Positions 56,064 through 64,000 of a DNA stretch of 64,000 nucleotides are shown one piece after another. The stretch lies in contig VXAA01003916.1 of NCBI GenBank assembly GCA_013399115.1, positions 1,081 through 65,080 of the forward strand, in the 5' to 3' direction. The notes below the pieces were generated by a model. That model did not search any database and was not told where the DNA came from. It saw only the letters and a list, made by a program, of their open reading frames with translations. The stretch's first letter is position 1. Every line of letters starts with the position of its first letter. The stretch is from Anseranas semipalmata (taxonomy: Eukaryota; Chordata; Aves; Anseriformes; Anseranatidae). A program made the translations under genes and the position numbers.

Positions 56064-56559
56064 TTTCTGTTGGTGAAGTGCTCAGAAATGAATGAAGCAT
56101 ATAGGGTGAGGTTCCATCAGAGTCATGTAATGAAGCTAAACATGCTGTCATTTTAACCCAATTTGTTTCCCTCTGTACTGCTGCCTCACCAGTTTGTTAG
56201 AGCCTCTCAAAGGAGCTCATCTAGTGTCAGCGTACAACTTCCACACCTAGCCCGTACTTTACTCCTGGAATGGGTAGGTATCCCTGCCCTGCAAACTCTT
56301 AACTGCTGGTTCAACAGACCTGCCAGGACAGGTCCCTGCAACATTCCCCTCTGTGGGCAAATGGTAGGATGCCAGAAATATTAGACAGGAACCTGTTCTC
56401 CCAGGAATGTAAGTAATTCATAGAAGGAAATAATTTACTATTTTCCCAGCTGGAATAATTAAACAGCTAGGCACTGTCCTCCCAAGCTGCAGAAAAGAAT
56501 AGCAAACCAGAGGGGAAAAAGAGCTGGAATGTCCTTCAGTATAAATTCTCTCCCAGACT

Positions 56560-57640
56560 AAATGCCCTTAATTCTGTGAATCCTTCCTCATAGGAAACAT
56601 CTTCTAGGCCTCTGACCATTCTCACTCTCTCCTATGGACCCCATTGGAGTCCATTGTTTTGAAATGCAGTGACCGAAACTAGACACAAACCTTCAGCTGA
56701 TGCTTTACCAACACCAAGAGGAGCTAACTTCACAAGTCTCACAACATACACTTCTGTAAGCACCTCGTACCTGCTAGCACGTCTGCCTTTTTCATTACAG
56801 CATGATGTGGCTGATCTAGGTTCAGCTCGTGACCATTAAACCTTGAGATCCTTCTATGCAGAACTGCTACCTAGTCACTTGTTCTCATTCACTTTCTGCG
56901 GGGTTTATTATTCCTGCCTAGATGTTGAACTTAGTTATTATTGAACTGCATTTTGCTTTCTTCAGATCATATTTCCTGTCTCCTTTTGAATATTAATCCT
57001 CTCCCCTAAATACATATGCAAAGTCTTCCATCTTCATGCTGTCTCCAAATTTGATGTGTTCCTCTCCAGTCAATCACACAAGTCATTACTGAAAACACCA
57101 GGTACTACCAGATTCTGTTAGAAATCCACTCCCAATACACTTCCATTCTGACAACAGTTAGCAACTACTCTTAATGCTGTTTTCCACCCAGCTTTACCTC
57201 CTCACTACTCAAGTTTTCTCTAAAATAACTTTTCTTGGTTCACTTATGAAAATATCATGGGAAACAGCATAAAAGCCTCACTGCATGTACATGTACATCA
57301 CCGCCTCTTCCTACAAGGCTGGTATACAGGGAAACTACACTAGTATAACAAAATTTATAATGACTTTTACTTTTGTCTTTGTTTCCTTAGTTGTTTTTTT
57401 TTTTCCTTAATTTTATACTTTTCTGGGAATTGAAGTTAAATCAGCTAGCTGCAATTCCCTCATACTTTCTAGTTTCAAGACAGGTACTATATTTACCTCC
57501 TTTCTGTCTTCTGATATGGCACTCTTACGCGGTGAATTCTCAGAGACAAAAACCTGAAGCTCTGTTATTAGTTCAGCTGATTCTCTAAATTCATGAGAAT
57601 GAAATTAATTAGGTCCACTGAACTTGAAGATGTCATAAAG
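56560..57640 (-). mobile_element. Old CR1/L3-like LINE, degenerate, minus strand
   Basis: Plus-strand text follows the antisense of the 3' half of amniote CR1/L3-like LINEs over about 1.1 kb: tcctcatagg...cttctaggcctctgaccattctc; ggacccc...gaaactagacacaaa...agctgatgc; gcctttttcattacagcatgatg; ttcagctcgtgaccattaaaccttgagatcc; tcctgtctccttttgaatattaatcct; aggtactatatttacc...tgtcttctgatatggca; attcatgagaatgaaattaattaggtcc. The reverse-transcriptase frame is broken throughout. The left edge is clear; the right edge may extend to about 57.86 kb. Confidence 0.65.
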
Positions 57641-59250
57641 CCTCAGCCTTGTCCTCTGGGAGGTGAGAACAGATGAATTCTTCAATGCATGAGATCAGAG
57701 GCAAACATCATTAATATTCCAAAATTTCTCATACTCTGACTTGGCATTGCCCCGTTAGTTTTCCACTGTGCTTTAAGGTCACTAATTAAAGTATGCCCTA
57801 CTTTTCCACTCAGAAATGATTTGGGGCTGTTTTGTTTTTTTTTGTTTTTTCTTTGAAATGCAGAGTGTCTAGAGAACATCTGAGCTACCCTAAAGGTTTT
57901 GGGGTCAACTTTGTGATGTCTGAATTTTGTTTTCTTAAGACGCAAGAAATACTATTGTTGAACATCTTTATAAGAACTTTTCAAAGCATGGAAAAGTTAC
58001 CTATTAGGACCAACATTTTTAAGATTAGCCATTAATGCAAAGTACTCTGTTCGGGATAGCCTGCACATAGTCTTCTGAGCAATAATGGTACTTATTTAAA
58101 TCTATGGGAATTTAGTGTCCATAGGTAGATATCAGTTCAGTCTGTAATCATGTGGAAAAATTCGTTGCCTCACAAAATTTTCATTCAGTGGTTAAGACTC
58201 ACTAGAAACCTTGTAATGGCTTCCCAGATTTCTGTCCAGCCTTACGCAGCAAGCACCCTGCAGCCTAATTTGACATGTGTTGCCTAGCAGTAGTTTTCAG
58301 CAGACAAACTTAAGAGTCAAAAACCAAATAGGGCACAGAGTAATTCAGTCACGCCTGTTCTCTTTTCCTCCCTGACCCTATCAAAATACAACAGGGGACT
58401 GTTTTCAACAGGGAAAATAAGCCAGGTTTACCTATGCATATGTACAGTGACTCAAAAGGACTGCAAAGGGGACTGCAACATTTGGCTCAAAGTAATGATG
58501 CTCCTTATTGTGTTAAGCCTCCACAGAAAAAGTCATTTTTCAAAAGATATTCAACAAAAATAGGAAAAGTTTGGGTACAGGTGAATAGAAGATTTTCCCA
58601 CATATAAAGACACTATGAAACTAAAAGATTTGAGAAAGAATGACAAAGACACACTTAAGGAGAATGAAAATGTGCAAATTGGAAATAAGCATATGCTGAC
58701 ACTGACGATAGGATGCACCAGGAGTGAACTTGAATTTAACCATGTGGATAATCAAGTCTTACCATCCTGTAATTCTGAAAAAACAGCGTATGATGGATCT
58801 ATCATACTTACTTCTGGTTTTAGATGCTATAAGAATCAAGTTTTCACCTTTATTTCATGACTACCAGTGCAAAAACAGGCATTCTTGGTGAAATAAAAAT
58901 TGTGATTCCTGTGTACTCGCAATTTCAGCAGCACTGAGTTTCTCAAACTATGTTAGATATATCAAAAATTCCAGTAGAAGTGATAACTGGCAATATTTAA
59001 CTTGAAAAGAGAGAAAGAAAGGAATAATTTACAGAAAAGCAAATAAAGTGAACCCATATGAGGAATTCCTTTGCCCTAGTTTACCAAGTCAGATTTGATG
59101 ATGTATTCATTAGTGATACTTAACGTTCAAACAAAGGTTTTTCGTAACAGACGTAGGCCCTAGATTTCCCTGTCAGAAGAAATTAGGCATGTGCTTTCTA
59201 TTTTTTTTTAAATCTGTTTTGCCTACTGATACTCTTCTCTCCACTTTAAT
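57641..59250. other. Intergenic, nothing recognised beyond possible LINE continuation
   Basis: The first 200 bp may continue the LINE. The rest is AT-rich, without repeats or open frames that I can name. Confidence 0.4.
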
Positions 59251-59254
59251 CCAG

Positions 59255-59338
59255 CTGACCCTGCACAGAGCAGGGGGAGTTGGACTAGAGGATCTCCTGA
59301 GGTCTTTTCCAACCTCAGCTTTCCCGTGACTCTGTGAA
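59255..59338 (+). mobile_element. CR1 LINE 3' end (truncated)
   Basis: The stretch ctgcacagagcagggggagttggactagaggatctcctgaggtcttttccaacctcagctttcccgtgactctgtgaag is the typical bird CR1 3' terminus (gttggactagatgatctc..aggtccc-ttccaacc..ttctgtga). It is 5'-truncated to about 85 bp, as most CR1 copies are, and lies in plus orientation. Confidence 0.85.
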
Positions 59339-62300
59339 GCTTTCCAATGATATCTTTGCTAATCAGATCTTGCTACAAATCAGAAATAACAGCTGTGAAA
59401 AGGAAATATCTCATAGCTCTGCTCCCAACCATGGAGCCATGAGATCTGCCATAGGAAGCTACAGTCACCATAGAACAAGTTGACAAAGAAAGCGAAGTAC
59501 GAGGTTGCTTTCAGTGTTGACTGGCCCCTTCACCAACGAGAACAGACTACGGTTGACAAAAGCTTCTCACACAGAACTTCATTTCACACAGCCTCAGATA
59601 AAAGTAATCTCAAACACAAATCTTTTCCTCGACTATAAAACATGTTCCGCAATTCATAACCGAGAGCTATCACAATACAAAATTCTGGGCTCATCTGGAA
59701 GAAATATTAAATCAGAGGGTATAAATACATGAATGCAAACAAAAAGGTCTAAAATGAAACAAGTTATTTAATTTTAAGACATTACTTCATGAGTAAATAT
59801 CTAAGAAGTCTCCAAGCAGCATGTTCTTTGCTCAGGACCCTATTTTCCCTTCCTGACTTTTTTTCCTTCCACTGAGTCTATAACACTATGTTCTGTGCTT
59901 GCATGACTGTTTATAGTCCCCCAAAATACTATATTATCCATTTATTTTATATTTGCTTAGTTCATCTGAAAAAGCTAAAACACCAGCATGAGTGAAGAAC
60001 TGTATTACACACAGAGATATTTAAGAGGAAGGAAAATGTTGAACGGTTGCTGCTGTCAATGTTGATAGAGATTTGTTTTTGTTTTTTTTTACTAAATAAA
60101 ATATAAATATATTTTAGTATCTCAATTCTTTTTGCCTCCTGAAGTTACCATTCTGAGAATAGAGTTAGCAATAATATAAAATCATACTTAATGAATATTC
60201 TTTATCAACTGTGCTTTAAGCGTTGGAAACAAACACCTACAAAAAGTTTAATTTGCATTATTTTTTATGTATAAGAAAACAATGTTTTTTGTAGTACGTT
60301 TAGCCTTACATCTTTCTTTAATGTGGCAATCCCCTTAGATCCCCATTATGTTTTATGTTCCATTGAAATTTAGTATTTTATGAGAAGAAACAAATATAAT
60401 TCCAACCTCTTGATATCTAGCTGCTCCCAAAAACATAAGATTCTTTTTCAATAATGGAATTAATTTTTCACACTAAGGAGAGATCAGACAAGATCTCTGT
60501 TAGAGGGGACATGAGTCCCCCAGAGTCTCTGTGCTTCATAAGCTGCATGATGATACATGTGTCAAATGCAACAGAAGCACAGGTGAAAATGCAGGACTTT
60601 TATGCTTTGTGTAATTTTAGCTTTTTTCTTGTTTCTAATTGTAATCTCCATTAATAATTTTATAATACCATCGAGTATGCATATATAATTCAACACACTT
60701 GCTTAAACGATGCTTCCTCAATGAAACAGAGATTGTTCATCCAGACTGTTTACTGCAAAACTGTTTATGCACACCCAGTTTTTGGATGTTTGCTGTTTCT
60801 GTGCAATTCCTCTCCTTTATTCCAAGTATGCTATTACCCTATGTCTTGTGGTGAGGAAATTTCTATTTTCTAAAGTTATTGGGGTGTTCCTGTAAGTGAG
60901 ATGTAGGGAAGAATGGGCTACTCATTATGTAATGTAACAGAACTTCTCCCCCCAAAAAAGATGTCAACTTACTAGTTTTCAAGTGTTTTTTTGTTTTTGT
61001 TTTTAAGAAAATACTGTGTTGTAAGAGATTTTAATTAACCACAACTGGGGACAAAAAGAATTAAAAATATATCAATAAAGTATACATGCATATCCTGAAG
61101 GAATCAACTCAGTAAATGGACAGACACGAACAGAATTAGGAATTTGGAAGAAATAGTGGAAAGTAGACATGGCATTTTGAATACTTATATAGCTCCTGAA
61201 GGACATCCTCTACTGCTTAGATATTCCTTTAAAAGTTGAAATATTTTAGCATGGAAGAGACTACTGCCATAGCCTTCATTTCTTAGATAAGTTATTGACA
61301 GAATACTTCTGAAATATAATCCTTGAAGAGACGCACTTAAGCCCCTGAGGAAGGGTATGCAGGCCACAAATTTGTATGTTTTATTTTCAGAGTGCTTTTT
61401 GCTGCATAGAATGACCATTAGGTACTCAATGCTGCTGTCCTGTTCAGTCAAATAATGGCCAAATATATATATATAAAAAAAAAAAAAGTATAAAAGCACC
61501 TCACCTTTCAAAAGTCAGATGGCTGAAAAGTTTATCCAAGGTGAACAAATCACGTTATTTTGCCAAAATTTCATATCAAGCATTTAAGCTATGCTGGCTT
61601 GAACAACGTGTTTTTAAACAAACAAGAATGTAGAGAACTGGGGAAAGAAACTTAGCTCTGCTTTGCTCTTCTTTTAGAGGAAACAAAAAGTTTAAAGAAT
61701 TTTGCCAAAAGAGTTTAAAAAAAAGGCATAAAATGAAGAATTAAAGAAAATTAACTTAAAATCAAATAGCTGTTATTGATACTTTTGCTTTTAACAATAA
61801 AGAAGCTGTGTTTATGAAACAGAAATAGACTCTAGGAATAAATTAGGGACTGGGAAAACTGGTGGGTGTAGCAGAGGAACGAGTACTTGGAAAGTGGGGA
61901 GGGCAAAGTGGAAGAAGAAGCACTGGTTACTTTGCACTGAAGCAGACAGAAGGTTAATTGGGTGAATGAACTTTGGCGCAATTTAGTCTGTCGGATATGG
62001 CCATATTTACAGTTTTAGGGACACTTTTGCTGCTATCATAACTGCAAACAGGGATGATTTTAGCTGTACCTATTGTCTCATAACTTCCCTCATTTTTGGA
62101 TCTTTTTTTTTTTCCCCGGTAACTTCCTTTGTACTTACATTGAAAGAAGACATTATATTCCCAAGGCTTACAAAGAATTGTCATAATCATTCCCAGGAAG
62201 TTTAATACCTTCATGCACAATTCCTTGTTTTGTTCACCATCTTAGATTTGCTCTTCCTTCCTCCTCCCCCCTTCCAAATTTCAAGTCACTTGTATCTCAT

Positions 62301-62950
62301 GTTGTTCTCAGCAGTTATTCCCTCTTGAAGGATTAGCATATTTGTATGTTACTCATTTTGCAAAACAATGTCAGGCCGTATTTCCCCACAAGGTTCTTTA
62401 ATCTCCAAACTGTCCCTCATTTATTCTTCAGTCTGTCTGGCTGTCTTTTGCTCCTTCTGGTATTCCAAAGAGGATGCTTTAAATTACAAAACTCAGTTCT
62501 CAATTTGATGCTAGGGTGTGAATGACTTTGTAATTTCAGGGGCAGGGAAGGAAGAGGGTGGGGATAATCGGGCATTTGCCTTTTTATTTCTTCACTCTAA
62601 ATTCTCTCCCCCTTTTCCCTAACTTTGCAGGTTGTTTGCATCTGCAGATAGGTAGCTGTATCTCTCTGAAATATGTCACCTTTTACACTAAAGAGAGTTC
62701 CTGGCATTGGAATGTGTGACATGTCTGGTTTTATTTGTTTAAAATAGTGTGCAATGCAGTGTACATGATACTGAAAAACATCTGTCCTGGGCGAAAGCAA
62801 AGGCCTATCTAGGTCTGTTCCCAGCAATGAACATGACTCAATGCCTGGAGAAAAGCGCAGAAACAGAGCAAACAGTTTGCAACTCAGAGACCTCTTCAGT
62901 CAGAGCTGGTGTCTGTATATTTAACAAGCCATAAGCCACAGGGGGTTTCC
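59339..62950. other. Intergenic, nothing recognised
   Basis: AT-rich, with several T/A homopolymers (for example about 60078-60090 and 61474-61487). No coding exon, known repeat or RNA gene was recognised. Confidence 0.5.
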
Positions 62951-62951
62951 T

Positions 62952-63975
62952 TTCCATGAACTTGTCCCTTGTCAGCCATCCCTTGAATCCATACTTTTAT
63001 ATATCTACAGCAGCCTGTGGTAGGGGCTTGCACAGCTTAGCTACATACTGCGTGAGGAACCACCGCACTTTGCTAGTTCTGAACCTCCTTCCTACTAGGC
63101 TCATGGGATGGTCTACAGCTGTTGATTTAGAAGACTGCCTTCAGTCCCTATCCACCTCTCCATGTTACCTATGATTTAATACATCTCTTTCATTCTTTCA
63201 CCATCACCACCACCAATCATCTTTTTTCCAGGCCTAAGACCACTTACACATTCCTCACGTGGAAGCTGATCCAAACCTTCGATCAGATTTGCAGCCCTTT
63301 CCTCAACCTGTCCTGTACAACTGTCTCCTTTTTCCCTAGCAATTGCTAACATTTGGCTTTGCTTTTGTGACTGCTATTAGCATTGAGCTGATGGAGGAAC
63401 TGTAACTACTTTTTCTTGAGTTTTAATGGTCAGCTAAATTATCTTTTTTTTTTTCTTAAAAAATGATCTTTTTTTGGCAAACAATGTTTTTGTGCTTCTC
63501 TTTAGGTTTTCGTATAAAGCTAAATGTTCCATCGCTGAATCTCATAAGGTCTTTTTGTTGTTCCTCCCACTTAATCTTCATCTTAGCTATTCAGAATAAC
63601 AGTATCATCAGCAAATTTATCATAGTGCTGCTCATCTCTTTTTCCAGGTTGTCTGTGAATACATTAAACAACAGACAGTCTCAGCAGACCTCTAAAGATC
63701 ACACCTCCTTCCTTGCGAAAGCTGAACACTCCCCTTTACTTTTCTATCTTTTAACCGATTAATTTATCCACCCAAAGACCTCTTCTGCCGGTGGATATTC
63801 GAGGTATCAGTGGCTATTTAGTTCCCTTAAAACCTTGTGATGAAGCATCCTGCCAAAAGCTCTTTTTGGTAACCTAGGAATACTATCAGCCAAATTTCCC
63901 TAATCCACATGTTTGCTGAGTTCTTAAAAGTATGTTTGTCAGGCTTGATTTCCTTTAACAAAAGTCATATTGATT
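62952..63975 (-). mobile_element. Old CR1/L3-like LINE 3' half, minus strand, reaching near the window end
   Basis: Plus-strand text matches the antisense of an amniote CR1/L3-like LINE from its 3' region inward: tccatgaacttgtccc...cttgaatccatac; cagcctgtggtaggggcttgcacagcttagctacatactgcgtgagga; cattcctcacgtggaagctgatccaaacc; atcatcagcaaatttatcat; ccaggttgtctgtgaatacattaaacaacagacag; ctatcttttaaccgattaatttatccac; tgccaaaagctc; tcaggcttgatttcctttaacaaaagtcatattgattg. Order and spacing fit one element. It is heavily mutated with no open reverse-transcriptase frame, and it probably continues past the window. Confidence 0.75.
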
Positions 63976-64000
63976 GTTAGCATATATATCATATTTATCC

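Noticed and set aside
61185..61511. 108-codon minus-strand frame with a hydrophobic N-terminus
   Set aside because: The Phe/Tyr/Ile run comes from a T/A homopolymer and TA repeat at its start; the rest matches nothing I know.
37300..64000. CRISPR-like, phage-like or operon-like system
   Set aside because: No spaced direct repeats, no closely packed same-strand frames and no bacterial signals; the whole window is vertebrate nuclear DNA.

Overview
The window looks like bird nuclear DNA. Five recognisable vertebrate protein-coding genes, all with GT-AG introns, fill the first 37 kb. Introns are short (often 80-400 bp in the GC-rich part), interspersed repeats are few, and those I recognise are sauropsid types: one CR1 3' tail, old CR1/L3-like LINE pieces and fossil MIR-like SINE pieces. 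The species cannot be named from this sequence. Exon limits below were read by eye from splice sites, frame and remembered family sequences; no alignment was run.

Layout: (1) 1-3458, + strand: 3' part of a KIF12-type kinesin whose first exon(s) lie left of the window. (2) 3708-6573, - strand: VTN (vitronectin), 8 coding exons, 454 aa, tail-to-tail with KIF12. (3) 8837-15187, + strand: SARM1, 9 coding exons, 716 aa, head-to-head with VTN. (4) 19985-23146, - strand: SLC46A1 (proton-coupled folate transporter), coding exons 2-5; exon 1 is apparently lost in an 88-N assembly gap. (5) 25798-36527, + strand: SLC13A2 (Na+/dicarboxylate cotransporter), 12 coding exons, 589 aa, with a TATA box. (6) 37300-64000: about 27 kb of AT-rich sequence with no recognised gene. 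It holds fossil LINE/SINE pieces, simple repeats and a few splice-site-bounded candidate exons.

VTN-SARM1-SLC46A1-SLC13A2 is the order and relative orientation known from mammals (human 17q11.2), where FOXN1 follows. No FOXN1 coding exon is seen here. KIF12 beside VTN differs from human, where KIF12 is on chromosome 9 and SEBOX/TMEM199 adjoin VTN. The genes do not form one pathway. VTN is a secreted liver adhesion protein, SARM1 an axon-death NADase, SLC46A1 and SLC13A2 apical gut/kidney transporters, and KIF12 a kinesin of kidney and bile-duct type epithelia. Four of the five thus share a liver/kidney/gut bias, which fits HNF1-like sites upstream of VTN and SLC13A2.

Base composition changes sharply near 15.8 kb, from GC-rich and gene-dense on the left to AT-rich on the right, apart from a GC island at about 23.2-23.5 kb at the SLC46A1 5' end. 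I found no CRISPR array, bacterial operon, tRNA or rRNA, and nothing that amounts to a new molecular system. The most interesting items are the KIF12-VTN junction, the missing SLC46A1 exon, the paired fossil SINEs, and the candidate exons near 52.3-52.6 kb.
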